A stretch of DNA of 64,000 nucleotides from Rotaria sp. Silwood1 (taxonomy: Eukaryota > Rotifera > Eurotatoria > Philodinida > Philodinidae), in NCBI GenBank assembly GCA_905250075.1, contig CAJNOP010000039.1, positions 1,078,427-1,142,426 on the forward strand. Direction: 5' to 3'. Position 1 is the stretch's first letter, and each line of letters starts with the position of its first letter. The position numbers were made by a program, and so were the translations under genes. Of the stretch, positions 45,236 through 57,270 are shown in pieces. A model generated the notes under the pieces. It searched no databases. It was given only the letters and a program-made list of their open reading frames with translations, and was not told the DNA's origin.

Positions 45236-48045
45236 ATGATGAAGATTCATTTATATTTATTAACATTCGCTTTAATTGCATCATTTATGAGTTTTATTAC
45301 AGCAACACAAAATGATGCTGGACGATTTTTAGTAAGTAAAAAAAAAATGAAATTCTCAAACATATATTAGAATAATATTTTAGATTGGTGCTGGAATTCA
45401 TGATATAACAGGACAAGTTGCAGAAAGTAAATTTTATTTTTTCTTCTAAGTCAAATAATTTATGCTCTTAAAAGTAAAAAAAAAAACATTCGATTTTTAA
45501 TTTTGGAGAAATATTTTGTAATTAAATAATTTTTTTTTTATGAATACTAAATCTTGTTTATTTCTGTTAGTTGGCTTTATGGGTTATGCAGTTCCACAAC
45601 AACGAGGTCATGGTTTATTACAACGAATGCGTTCTCGTGCATTTATAATAGGTGATGTTAATAGAGAAGAAAATCGTGTTGTTTATGTATCAGTTGATAA
45701 TGGTATGGCATTTCAAATAGTTAAAACAGAAGTTATTGATCGTTTAAATAAAACATTTGGACCAAATTTATATACAGATAAAAATGTTTTAATATCTGGT
45801 ACACATACACATTCAACACCTGGTGGAACAGGTGGTACTGCTCTTGTTGATATAACAACATTTGGTTTTGTTAAAGAAAATTGGGAAGCATGTGTTAATG
45901 GTGTTGTTCAATCAATAATACGTGCACATAAAAATCTTCAACTTGGAAGAATTAAAATAAATATTGGACAAGTTGATAATGCTAATATAAATCGTTCTCC
46001 AGCTTCTTATTTAAATAATATTGATCGAGGACAATATACTGATAATACAGATCATGAAATGACTGTTTTAAGATTGGAATCTATTGATGGAAAAAATGAA
46101 ATTGGTATGATTAATTTTTATCCAGTTCATGCTGTTAGTTTAAATAATACAAATTTATTAGTTGCTGGAGATAATAAAGGTTATGCTTCATATTTATTTG
46201 AAAAATTAAAAAATCCACCAGGAACATTACCAGGTCAAGGAACATTTGTTGCTGCTTTTGGACAAAGTAACGAAGGTGATGTTAGTCCTAATTTAATGGG
46301 TCCAAAATGTATTGATACTGGTTTACCATGTGAATTTTATACATCAACATGTAATGGTAGAGCTGAAAAATGTATTGCTTTTGGACCTGGAAAAACTATG
46401 TATGAATCAAATCAAATTATTGGAAAAAGACAATTTGAAACAGCAAAAGATTTATATGACAAAGCTGAATTATTTATCGATGGCAATAGCATTGTCAATT
46501 TTCGACATACTTATGTAGATATGCAAGTAAACAATAGAATCTTCATTTTAAATTAAATATGAAAAAATTCTATTCAATATTTTTCTTTAAATTTTAGACA
46601 ATAAATGTAAGTAGTCGTTTTACATCAACAGGACGTAATGAAACAACATGTCAAGCTGCACTTGGTTATTCATTTGCTGCTGGTACAACAGATGGACCAG
46701 GAGATTTTGATTTTACACAATCAACAAATTCAACAAATCCTTTTTGGCAATTTGTTTCATCCTTTTTAGCTAAACCAACTGAACAACAAATTCGATGTCA
46801 AGCACCTAAACCTATTTTATTGGATGTTGGTCTTATTAAACCAATTGAATGGGTTCCTTTTGTTTTACCTCATCAAATCTTTCAAATTGGACAATTATTT
46901 ATTGTTGCAGTTCCAGGAGAATTTTCAACTATGAGTGGAAGAAGATTAAAATTAACTATTAAACAAGCTTTACAAGATGCAGTAAGAAAACAAAACATTT
47001 TTATTTTAATCAGAATTTATTAAAATATTTTTATAGAAAAAAAAACAGCATATGTCAAACCTATACATTATAAGTTTTTTAAGGAAAAATTATCTATATA
47101 AAAAAAAATACCAAAACAATATTTAGAATTTGCATATGAAAACGTTTCAATAACTCTATTTGTCATCATGAAATAATTCTCATTCGACATTTTATACTTC
47201 TTTGTTTTGACTTTTTTATTTCCCTATAGAGAAACATTATTAATAACAAATGTTTTATAAAGATCATTCGATAATAATTTTCTCAATTTGATTAAAGGGA
47301 ACATGGACATCGGATAGTCATATAGTAATAGCTGGTCTGTCCAATAGTTATTCTCATTACATTACAACATTTGAAGAATATCAACAACAAAGATATGAAG
47401 GAGCATCAACTTTATATGGTCCACATACATTAGCTGCTTATCAACAAACATTTTATGATTTGTCAATGAAATTAGCTCGAAATGAATCAGTACCAAGTGG
47501 TCCAACACCACTTGATATGAGAGGAAAAACATTTTCATTCGTTCTACCACCAATTTGGGATGGTATGTTACTGTTAATATATTTAATTATAAAAAAAGAA
47601 ATATTTCTTTCAGAAAAATCTCTCTGTAAATTGATAATCAAATTGTCTAAGTTTGTTTTGTTTCATAGGTGTACCACTTGGAAAGAATTTTGGTGATGTT
47701 ATAACTGATGTTGATCCATCATATAAACCAGGTGATACAGTTCGTTGTTCATGGTGGGGAGCTAATCCAAGAAATGACCTTTTTACAGAAAAATCATTTT
47801 TATATGTTGATCAATTTGTTAATCAAGCATGGGTACCAATATTAACAGATGATGATTTAGAAACTCGTTTCTTATGGAAACGAAAATTAATAGATCAAAG
47901 TATTATTACAGTTGAATGGGATATTCCAACAACACAACAAACTGGCCCAGATCTTTATCGATTACGTCATGTAGGTGTTAAAAATAATATTTTTGGTCGT
48001 CAACAATACAATGCACAATCAAAAACTTTTACAATCAACAATTAA
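45236..48045 (+). CDS. neutral ceramidase
   Basis: Six exons in phase: 45236-45331, 45384-45426, 45571-46526, 46598-46981, 47298-47562 and 47669-48045; 2121 nt, 706 aa, the usual length for the family. An N-terminal signal peptide (residues 1 to about 23) suggests secretion or the lysosomal/plasma-membrane route. The enzyme cleaves ceramide to sphingosine and fatty acid. The N-terminal catalytic domain begins GAGIHDITGQVAE and FMGYAVPQQRGHGLLQR. It carries the zinc-binding GTHTHSTPGG (about residue 123) and the nucleophile motif NEGDVSPN (Ser near 286). The C-terminal immunoglobulin-like domain (from about 550) includes CSWWGANPRNDL and VEWDIPTTQQTGPD. A Met codon inside intron 2 opens a longer frame there, but exons 1-2 restore the family N-terminus. 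AATAAA lies near 48176. Confidence 0.95.
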
Positions 48046-48049
48046 ACTT

Positions 48050-49050
48050 TATTAGACATGTTTAATCTTTCACTCATTTTCTTTTACTCGATTCTAGTGA
48101 AAAATTTTCTTTGTAGCTGAGAAAATATTTCGAAGTAAACTTTGCATACACTTTGTCTTGATTCTTTATATTATCAAATAAACAAAATTTTTTAAAATTT
48201 TATTTTCTAATCTGTTTTATTTCAGTTTCTTATCAAGAATACTGTAGTTATATCGTAATTTAGGTTTGACGACACAGAACAGAAGGTATAAATATTACTT
48301 GAACGACGACTAAAATTGTATGATCAGATTTAAAAGATTTAAAAATTATTGTTTTTTTTTTTTGGCAACTATTGTTTCAATTATGTATAGATAGAACAAA
48401 ATATATTCAGTAAAATACGATGAATTCTATAAAAACAAAAGACGCTTCCATCCAAATTCATCATGACGTCTTTATCTCTATGAAAAAATCAATTAAACTT
48501 TTGACACACTAATGTTCTATTTAAGATATGAATACAATTAAGTTTTTTTATTGTTCACATTTTGATGAAAAAAACGATTGAGCTCTGTTAGCAAGCGTAA
48601 TAAAAATATAGTTCACATGGATCTTAAAATAATTCTCGTCTAGGATTAATAGGTTCGAAAGACTTTCTTGATATATTATGTCTATTTAGTCATTAGTAAA
48701 GACTGGAAATAGGTTGTCAATTTTTGCTAACAATATTAAAAGTAGACAAAATTTATTGTAGTACTGTTTTAATAGAAAAGTCCTCCATCACAAAAACTTT
48801 GATCTCTCTCCAATTCTAAGTCTAATAAGTTCATATATATCGAAGAATGACTTTGAAAACGCTGTTGGTGTGAAATAAGAAAAAGGCTAAGAAGACTTAC
48901 GAAAAGGATGTAAATCTAAACGAATCAAGAGAGTTAGGATGAATAGTCTTGATTCAAAAACTACGAAGCTGTTATAAGCAGCACTTTCTGCCATCATCGA
49001 CAGAACAGATTAAGTCGTGGCTTATATAGGATGGCTGCCAAATATTAATA
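48050..49050. other. intergenic stretch, ceramidase 3' side
   Basis: It holds the ceramidase 3' UTR (CAAATAAACA near 48175) and AT-rich spacer; no gene seen. Confidence 0.4.
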
Positions 49051-49054
49051 TTTA

Positions 49055-50461
49055 TTAGTTGCAAATAATCGATACCATATGATTATACAAGATTTTTGTG
49101 TTCATTAGTATTTTTACCCATTCTGTTGTTGATTCTCGTTCGTATTTGATTATCAAGTTCTTAAAGTGTTCACCGTAGTAACGAGTAAAAGTGTTTAAAT
49201 CATTCTCATTAGGCATCCTCAAACGAAATACTGTAATATCAGTGTCTTTACGTCGAAATGTTGCACCTGTTTGATGAATGTTTAATCCACTTAAATTTAC
49301 AAGAGTTTGTTCGACAGCTATGCCTACAACAACTTCATCCATCTCAACTTGAAGTACTCTTTGAAATTTATTCATTAGTTCATTATGGCTTCTAGTTATA
49401 TTTTCGAGCTGGTATTGTAATCTCGTCAGTGAACGTCTTAATTGGGAAAATGCTGGTCGTTCTTGTGCATTTATGTTCATTGTGGTCAAAATCACGGACC
49501 ATGTTTCATCACTGCACATAATGGGTTTTGGCAATGTTTCACCCGAGGCCACACGTTGATAAACTTCTCTATCCGTTTCGATGTGAGACCATGGAATCTT
49601 GGCTTTTGAAAAACCTTCCCACATAGTTACACCCATCGAATAAATGTCTGATTTTTCAGAACATTCCTGATTTTGAATTAATTCCGGTGATGCATAACGT
49701 ACTGGAATGCAATCATTTACCACTGATTCATTTTTAACTGATAAATATATAGAACTGTGTCGAGTAAGACCAAAATCAGTCAATTTAACAAGATTATCTT
49801 CAGGCTTGTACTTATTGAAACGAAAAACTAGTATATTTCTACATGCTAGATCTCCATGAGTCACACGATTATATGCAAGATAAGTCATTGCATCTGTTAT
49901 TTGTGAAAACATTTCAATCAAAATCATTTCATCTGGAACCCTTGGTTGATCATCGAGTAGATCATGAAGACTTCCTTCTGGAGCATATTCTTGAAGTAAC
50001 ATAATGGAGTCTTGAGGTGTCGGCTCAACCATTCCGTATGTTCGTATAATATGTGGGTGACGGCTCAATTGTACACAAAATGATGCTTCTCGTTTTGCTC
50101 GCACACCATTCATTTCCAAAATAATTGTTGGCGGAGCATTTCGACGTGTTATCCATTGAGCACGATGTATAGCTTTGAAATTTACACGAAATATTGCATT
50201 ACGTTCTTTTCGTACGTCAACATTCAACTTAAAACGATAATCAACGGAAAGTAATGAATTTTCAAATTCTTCTATTAAACTTTTGATACGACCATTGGGA
50301 CGCAAACCTTCAACGGACAAATTTTGTTTTGTCATTGGACTTGTTTGATTTTCTTGAATCCACTTAACAATTGCAGATTCTTCATATGTATAGCCGTCCT
50401 CAGCAAGAACTGGAACCGAGAATAATTGTTGAGTTATAGGACAAATCAAAGAATCAGTCAT
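49055..50461 (-). CDS. U-box plus tyrosine-kinase-like domain protein
   Basis: Single exon. I choose ATG 50461 (468 aa); the open frame extends 19 codons upstream only to a TTG, with an AG there that could be an acceptor. Residues about 3-75 are a U-box (ICPITQQLFSVPVLAEDGYTY, SPMTKQNL, LRPNGRIKSLIEEF), the E2-binding fold of ubiquitin ligases. Residues about 105-350 are a kinase domain of tyrosine-kinase type: LQEYAPEGSLHDLL (hinge), THGDLACRN (catalytic loop), LTDFGLTR, PVRYASPELI, SDIYSMGVTMWEGFS. The Gly-rich loop is not visible and the beta-3 VAIK Lys position reads TIILEMNG. HRD is HGD, yet the catalytic Asp, Asn and DFG are kept. About 110 further residues follow without a known domain. 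Kinase activity is uncertain. Confidence 0.88.
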   Translation of the reverse strand: MTDSLICPITQQLFSVPVLAEDGYTYEESAIVKWIQENQTSPMTKQNLSVEGLRPNGRIKSLIEEFENSLLSVDYRFKLNVDVRKERNAIFRVNFKAIHRAQWITRRNAPPTIILEMNGVRAKREASFCVQLSRHPHIIRTYGMVEPTPQDSIMLLQEYAPEGSLHDLLDDQPRVPDEMILIEMFSQITDAMTYLAYNRVTHGDLACRNILVFRFNKYKPEDNLVKLTDFGLTRHSSIYLSVKNESVVNDCIPVRYASPELIQNQECSEKSDIYSMGVTMWEGFSKAKIPWSHIETDREVYQRVASGETLPKPIMCSDETWSVILTTMNINAQERPAFSQLRRSLTRLQYQLENITRSHNELMNKFQRVLQVEMDEVVVGIAVEQTLVNLSGLNIHQTGATFRRKDTDITVFRLRMPNENDLNTFTRYYGEHFKNLIIKYERESTTEWVKILMNTKILYNHMVSIICN

Positions 50462-51026
50462 CTGGTGCTCTGTACAATCCGTTATTTTGTTGCTGTCGAT
50501 AGACTGAAGTTGAAACAAAATTGGTTAATAATAAAGACAAGCTTTCTTTTTTTTCGTTTGCGGCATTTTTTTTGTCATGTTTTGCATTTCGATGGAGAAA
50601 AAGAGAAAGCAAAATAAAAATTGACTTACAGTACCTTTCATCAGACTTTTTTTCTCTTCATATTCCTATCGCTTAAAGTAAAGATTATTTTACTCTTTAC
50701 GTCACTACCTATGATGATGGCAGTCTAGTTTCATCTCGGACTCATGCGGATCCCACGTTGATAGACAGTGAACAGTAGATAAAATTATGATTGAACTATG
50801 GAAGGATCATAATGATCTCACAGATGACATTTCAACAAGAAAGAGTAGCACAAGAGCAGCTGATTCAAGCTATGTTTATTAGTCTTTTTTTTCTTTACTT
50901 TCTTCTTTTTTTCATTCCTACTAAAAAAAGAATGGTCAACAACTCGTGTTCGTAATTCAAAGTGAGTCACTTCTTAGTTTGGGATTTTTTTCGTGACATA
51001 AAACTTGCGAGACTTAATCATATCAT

Positions 51027-51164
51027 GCACGTGTGTGTGAGTGTTAGTGTGGATATCAGGTATCATTTAAACCCACACCCTATTTGGGGTGTGAAGGCGA
51101 GTCTAAGTGTTAGAGTGAATATGATTCAACAGCAAGGTCCATCTCCACACCCTCACCCTCACAG
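51027..51164. repeat. double GT/CA inverted telomere-like locus
   Basis: GT, CA, GT and CA tracts follow one another: GTGTGTGTGAGTG (51031), CCCACACCC (51072), GGGGTGTGAAGGCGAG (51087) and CCACACCCTCACCCTCACAG (51145). The centre forms a perfect CACACCC-TATTTG-GGGTGTG hairpin (51074-51093), so two loci seem to be nested or adjacent. Confidence 0.75.
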
Positions 51165-52336
51165 TTCTTCAAATACCGACGGTTTTCAATGAATATTCAA
51201 ATGGAATAAAGTCAAGTCAGTACAGATACTATTGCCGTCTATGTCACTTTCCAATATTTTTCTTGATTTAATCAATGTCTCAACAAACCCGTTTAGACGC
51301 ACATAGTCGTCAGAATAATTTGCATACTGAGCATTGACACCGAAAGTAGGTCCAAAACATGAAAAAAATGATCATAAACAGTATTTCTGCACCGGTAGCA
51401 TCGATAATACATTCCCCTATTCGATTTGTAGTCACTTGAATGAAAAGAATTCTACATTATCAAAGGATAGTGACAAAATTTTCAAAGAAGATGAAACATA
51501 AAAAAAATATCACTATTTTGCAAATGAGTGACTGTAGATTGAGATGTTTTCGATATTCTCAGCTTTGTTTATATTCCCCAACGAGTATTTTCATCTTGCT
51601 TGAACTCTTAGATATCAGCGAAACCCGTAGACTCAGTTAGCATGGGCACAATAGCAATCATTAACGTAATGGAGACAGCTTGTCCAATATCCTATTATTT
51701 TGCAACATTTTCTCCGACTGTACTTCTCATTAATGGAAGAAGTCCTGCAGTATATGACACAGTTTGTCTATCTGATTGAGAATGTACGCTTCATTGAAGC
51801 ATTTCCATTTTCAATGTACAGTTGAACTAAAATATTTCTTACCATGACTGTATTTTTGTCGCGATGCGACAATAGCATTGAAGTCGGTCTCCGAAGAAGA
51901 ACATGTTATGCTGTTTTTCAATTGGAACAGTACAGAGATCGTATGAAAACTCTATCCTAAACTCAAAGAAGAAAATATTCCAGCTTGATTCGATAGAAAT
52001 GGAAACATGAAAGACTATACGTATATAAAGTATTCGTATTAAAAACCCTATTCTTAATTTCTACTCCTTAAATGGATTGTCCTTTTACTTAGTCTGGCTG
52101 ATAGAGTAGAAAATATTGCAATCCTCTATTGTTTCATGACGCCAGATTATGCCAAACCGCAGACTTGTAAATTCGAACTACAATACGCAAGAACCCCACA
52201 TAAACTAATCATTCCATGTGTGCTTTGCCACATAGCCCAACTGACGATGTTCTCCTGCCCACAATGACTCACACTGAAAATAACCTAGAATGCTTGTGGC
52301 TCGTTTTCCTTTTATTAAAAGGCTGTAGGACATAGT

Positions 52337-52377
52337 TATGGGTAAATGGGTGTCTCTTCACCCATCCACACCCTCAT
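52337..52377. repeat. short GT/CA inverted telomere-like locus
   Basis: ATGGGTGTC-TCTTC-ACCCATCCACACCC forms a compact hairpin just 3' of the DUF4392-type gene. Confidence 0.65.
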
Positions 52378-52395
52378 ACATGATCAATATTGGGT

Positions 52396-53565
52396 TTATA
52401 ACATGGCTTTTGTTTTCATTTGGATCAGTGTACTTTTCAGTTTATCTTGATCAGCTGCATGAACAGAAGGAGCAAAACCATCTACACCGCGTGTTGCATA
52501 AGTTCCGTTTAAAGAATTCTCTTGTTTTCCTAAAGTGATGCCTTCCACTGCACCTGCATCTAAAGCAGCTTCAATTGTTTTGACGACTTGATCCGCCGTC
52601 GGAATCAGTTCAAATTTACCTTCCACTGCGGCAGCAATGGAAGCAACTGCTTGAAAACCGAGATTTGAATTCCATGAGGTAACAGGAATATCTGAGTATA
52701 CACCACTTGCCATAATAGTTTTGCCATCTAGTGCAAGCGGGATATTATCTTTTAGATTCGCCATGCCAGCCTCATTGCCACCATCACCGATTGCGATGAT
52801 AATACCTTTACCTTTAAATTGAACAAGCATTTCATCGACGGGCGGATTCCAATCGTTAATATTGGCACCTCTCATGTTTCGACGGATTCCATCATGCCAA
52901 CTACGACTGCTGAGCTCTCCAGTAATCATCGCTTTGGGTTTCAGCTCATTAATGAGTCTATGTGCTTCCTCAACTTGTTCCTTTTCATCATGACGCGCAA
53001 TAAATTCGTGAACACAATTGTCAGCGACTTGAATTGATTTCAAACACGCACGAAGCACATTACATGTGATCGGGTCAGCAACATATGACACAGAATAGGA
53101 AAGTTTGCGAAGCGTTTCACCTGCAAGCACTGCTCCTGGAGGGCCATCTGTTTCAGCTACTGGTGTCTTTTTACTATCCACAAGTTTTGCTGTCACACAG
53201 AAACCGGTAAGAATTGTAATCGGTGAACCCTTTTCGAGACTTAGCAAAGCATATGCAGCTTTTTCCGCGCTTCCTGGTGGTGCATAGAATTTTGACAGAT
53301 TTCGCATGTCATAACTGGCGAGAATATGATCAACTGGAGTAAATTCTTTTGTTTGCGACGTTATTGCCCTCATATAGGATGTCGGAGGTTTCACTATTTC
53401 TGGCACTTTGACATTCATTAATTGCTTTGAAGAAAATTGATCGTTTGTCGTTTCATCGGCTTTCAAATCAGCAAGATGATGTGCACCATCAATGACGGTT
53501 TCGATCGAATCATAACGGCGCGGTAAACAGACATAATCGGTGGAAGACGATCCTAATCTTTCCAT
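52396..53565 (-). CDS. DUF4392-domain protein, D-glutamate cyclase-like
   Basis: Single exon, 389 aa from ATG 53565. The domain spans most of the protein: ITILTGFCVTAKL near residue 115, the hallmark ETDGPPGAVLAGETLRKLSY near residue 137, then a central helical part, IIAIGDGGNEAGMANLKDN near residue 255 and a C-terminal LGFQAVASIAAAVEG. This is the DUF4392/glutamate cyclase C-terminal fold. In vertebrates it is part of mitochondrial D-glutamate cyclase (DGLUCY), which turns D-glutamate into 5-oxo-D-proline; bacteria and fungi have stand-alone versions like this one. The first 60 or so residues have no obvious domain. Lack of introns and stand-alone form suggest a bacterial or fungal-type gene. 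Substrate is inferred from family only. Confidence 0.85.
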   Translation of the reverse strand: MERLGSSSTDYVCLPRRYDSIETVIDGAHHLADLKADETTNDQFSSKQLMNVKVPEIVKPPTSYMRAITSQTKEFTPVDHILASYDMRNLSKFYAPPGSAEKAAYALLSLEKGSPITILTGFCVTAKLVDSKKTPVAETDGPPGAVLAGETLRKLSYSVSYVADPITCNVLRACLKSIQVADNCVHEFIARHDEKEQVEEAHRLINELKPKAMITGELSSRSWHDGIRRNMRGANINDWNPPVDEMLVQFKGKGIIIAIGDGGNEAGMANLKDNIPLALDGKTIMASGVYSDIPVTSWNSNLGFQAVASIAAAVEGKFELIPTADQVVKTIEAALDAGAVEGITLGKQENSLNGTYATRGVDGFAPSVHAADQDKLKSTLIQMKTKAML

Positions 53566-55325
53566 AAACTGAGACGTTATGACACAAAGTCGAGGAATCC
53601 GAATTTTCCCAGAGTGATAGAATCCTTGAAAGAATTAAATGATGATTATGATAAATTTCAGAGAATGATTGAAAAACGACAATATCCTTCAAAAGAAAGA
53701 CGATGCCCCTCAAACATATATATCAAATTACAGAGTTGGAACGACATAATTGTACACTTGTATTCATGGGAAACTATATGAGAATGAAAACCCATATAAA
53801 AAAATGTGTCTGAAAAAAAAAAACAGATTATTTTCGAATAAGCGAAAACAATCGGATTTTTCATGCCAGTTTTTGATTAAATTAAATTAAAACCACGTTT
53901 CGAACCGATTACATTCAAAGAAACCGATTTTAATCAATTAGAAAAGAATTGATGACAAAGTTTCTAGATTAAGCGTCGAATTTTAATCAATAACAGAAAA
54001 TAGTCTATTTTAATGGATTCGAATGCAATCACTTAGAGCGATTCGAAATAAAATCAATAGGAGTGATTTTGGGTTTCATTAATGACTTCAGTCAATTTCG
54101 AACGACAATAAATTATAATCGACTGCTTTAACATAAAAAACCATTGGGTTCGGATACAACGAGTTGTTTAATTCTCTCTTCTCACCGATAGAGGAAATGA
54201 ACGCTGAAATTTAAAACATTTTTCGTAGCCGACAACTGAAAGATTAGTATCCTCTTGACCTAGGCTTCCCTTTAAAAAAAACTTCAGGAACTGAGAGCGA
54301 TGAGGCGCATAAAATTTCAATCACTCGCTTATCTGATTTATTCATGGCGGTGTTATCTAGCTTTTGATGTGTGAAATTTTTGACTTTACCAAGCAATCAT
54401 AGCATGTTGTCGTTTTTTCAAAAATGATCTCCCTGTGCTAATTATTGGTAAATAACAAGAAAAAAGTTTTAAGCAAGATTCTCACGGATCAGAATATGAA
54501 ACATGATATATTCTTTTTAGTTGTACATTGGAACTTTCTTTGATAATAGTGTATTCAAAATTACAATACAGAGGTGTAATTTATGTGTCTTAAGAAAAAA
54601 AATTACCCGTTCTTTCGACTTTGTTTTGGTAGCAAACGTGTAGACTAACTTGTCGTGCGCTGAAATGATTTTCGCACGACGAGCACAAGTGTGTTCTCTC
54701 CTTATACAGAACAATAAGAAAACAGAAAGAGAAGAACAGAAAGAAAAAAGAAATAATAAGTCAAGTAATTTTTGCGTATGTGTGCAGTGTCTTACATAGA
54801 TCTGATTGATATAAAGAATAGCATGTCACAAGCAGCCGCGGTAAAAAAAACTTTCGAGCTCTTTTTCTTATCTATGCCTAACAACACGTTGCTCCTTTTT
54901 TTAGTTCTGTTTCTCTTTCACATGTCTCTATCAAAAAACATAAGCAACACAATTCTGACGCAAGCATTGAAAGACATTCGCAGAGGAGAGCAATGAACAA
55001 TTTCATTATAATTCCCATCGAACTGCTGCATGGTTTCTATTATTACATTTAGTACAATAAATATTTCGCTCAATTATTGAACTCGCACTTAAGCAAAAGT
55101 TAACAGTTTGTGATGTTGCCAACCACTACAGGACTATCAAGTCTCTATGTGAAACAGCTCTCAGCAATGATATAGTTAGAAGAGAATTATCCAATTCAAA
55201 CATGATAAGCAATATAATATTTACAAAGGTTTCGTTGTATATGCACTTGTTACATGCAAAAAAAGTATAGTTTGCTTACATTTAGCAAAATAAAAATAAA
55301 TTCATCACTAAGAATACTATGATCT

Positions 55326-55393
55326 AGAGTGTAGGCACGGATGAGTACGAATGCTTGCATAAATGATAAAAACACCCGCACCCAAGGTGTAAG
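55326..55393. repeat. degenerate GT/CA inverted telomere-like locus
   Basis: GAGTGTAGGCACGGATGAGT and AACACCCGCACCC flank a spacer of about 25 bp. It is weaker than the other copies. Confidence 0.45.
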
Positions 55394-56632
55394 TTTGTTT
55401 CAATTTTTTTTTATATAGTTATGCAAGAGTCAAGTGAAAATATCATCACATCAACACCTAGTCATATATCGACTCATATTCATAGAGTATTTTTTCATGT
55501 CAGGTACATGTTCCAACATATCTTCCTTGTCAACGCTTATACAAGAGTATTTGAATGCACGTCAACAGTTCATTTACTTGTAAAATTTGGAAGTTGGAAA
55601 AAATGATGAAAATGGTAGCCTCTTGGTTAAACGTAAAAAGAATGCATTTTATTAAAGCAAGAGGTGAAAATCGATTTAGATATCAGTAAATCATTATCAA
55701 TCAAATAAAGCTGAATAATTTACATTGAATGAAAGTCACATTTTCTGATTTAAAATAAAAGAACATAACTTTAATTATTCTTGAATCTTGCCGTTTTAAT
55801 CAGTTTTAAATCAATCTACAACTTCATTAAAATCTGATTTTTCGATTAAAATCTTGTTACACAGTAAGGGTATAATAAAATCCCTGTGTCTACTGGGTCT
55901 GTTAGGACTTGATCTTTTTCATACTGCCTACATATCACTTTTTGGAAGCTATTGATTTGAATTAAACGAGCAGCATCAGGATTGCCACATTTCAAAAGTT
56001 GGAAAAGTTTCTGAAATTGGAACATTTTTCAGATTACTTTCAAATTTTCTGATTTTGGTACTTTCTTTTGATTTTTTTTCGAAATCTGAACGTTAAACTA
56101 CACAACTTTTCTGCATTTCTTTACTTATGTTCTTGACATTCTATCCATATGCTATTAAGAAATGCAACAAGTACTATGAAATTATTTTTATTAGATGATG
56201 TCAATAAAGAGCAAAAGAAGCGAAGAAACTATAGCTGTAGTATAAAATGAAATTGAATTAAAAAATTTCTCTGTCAGAAATGACAATATTGAGATTTTCG
56301 AGATCGATATTCGAAAAAAATGGTCACGAAACAAAATTCAACTAAAAACACTTCTTAATTTTTGTTTGGCAGAAGAGAGACCATTATGCATTGTCAATCA
56401 TGAAATTTAACGAAGCCACTAATCAATGTCCGATATTTGTCATATTTATTTCAGAAGTTAAATAGAACTGAGGTAGCTCTTCCAATCATAACGTATGACT
56501 GACTAATAGAATAGTAGTCAAGAATATATTGAAGAGTGTAAACAAATACATACTAGTTTGGACATTGATTCCAGAAAAGATTATGACAAAAAAATTGTTA
56601 AGTTACTCATTGTGACAGCTTGTTTTGTTTAG

Positions 56633-56808
56633 ACTTACTCGACAATGCATTTAATTTAATAGAACAACTTCTAGAAATGATAACTGATTTCACTGATGAA
56701 TTAATATCGATGTCTGATATAAATTATCTTTTATCGTTAACAGACGCACAACATATTTTGAATCATGGTTTAACACTTGTGAATTACCTTATGAATTATT
56801 CCAATCAG
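56633..56808 (+). CDS. orphan exon-like stretch, unrecognised
   Basis: A TTTTGTTTAG acceptor precedes about 58 open codons (LLDNAFNLIEQLLEMITDF, ISMSDINYLLSLTDAQH, LVNYLMNYSNQ) that end at a good CAG/GTAATG donor. The leucine-rich amphipathic pattern looks protein-like. No neighbouring exon was found and the family is not recognised. Confidence 0.35.
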
Positions 56809-57096
56809 GTAATGAAAATGAAAAAATTCATGTTAGAGCATAACTACTTAAACAATTACCGTCGATACTTATAATCCGTCACAGTTATGATTGTTATAAG
56901 TTGTGTTCATGGTTGATTTAAGAGAAAACAGTTTTGGAGGTATTGTAAAAAATGAATGAGCAGTCTCCCAAGTGGCAGATATCCATGTTTTTCAACAGAA
57001 GAAAAACTGATTGCTTTCGATTGTCAAAAATTTCATACACGAAAAATTCTGAAATTTTTTCTTTTGAGTGAGAAAACCGGGGTCTAAAAGCAGCAA

Positions 57097-57270
57097 TTAA
57101 TTGATTTGTGTCTGTATGTCTATCCCAAACACGTTTACAGGGATATAGTATCCGCGCAGGATGTAAGTGTGATTGAGAAGGATGCGCCCATCGACAACCA
57201 CATTCATATCCAGACTCGCACTTTCCTTCAATTCGTTTTCAAAGTTGAAGAAACCCTGTAATACTAATTC
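57097..57270 (-). CDS. orphan exon-like stretch, unrecognised
   Basis: On the minus strand a TATTACAG acceptor-like site precedes codons for GFFNFENELKESASLDMN, then VVVDGRILLNHTYILRGYYI and a stop after GIDIQTQIN. Alternating hydrophobic residues suggest beta strands. It could be the last exon of a gene whose earlier exons are lost or unrecognised. Confidence 0.35.
   Translation of the reverse strand, partial: ELVLQGFFNFENELKESASLDMNVVVDGRILLNHTYILRGYYIPVNVFGIDIQTQIN

Larger units (their letters stand above)
50520..52390. other. intergenic stretch with two GT/CA loci
   Basis: No supported gene; the short frames at 50962-51192 and 51440-51640 lack features, and the first lies across a GT/CA locus. 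Confidence 0.4.

Noticed and set aside
45540-46556. Ceramidase starting at the Met codon at 45540
   Set aside because: That codon is inside intron 2; exons 1 and 2 supply the signal peptide and the GAGIHDITGQ start of the family and join in phase.
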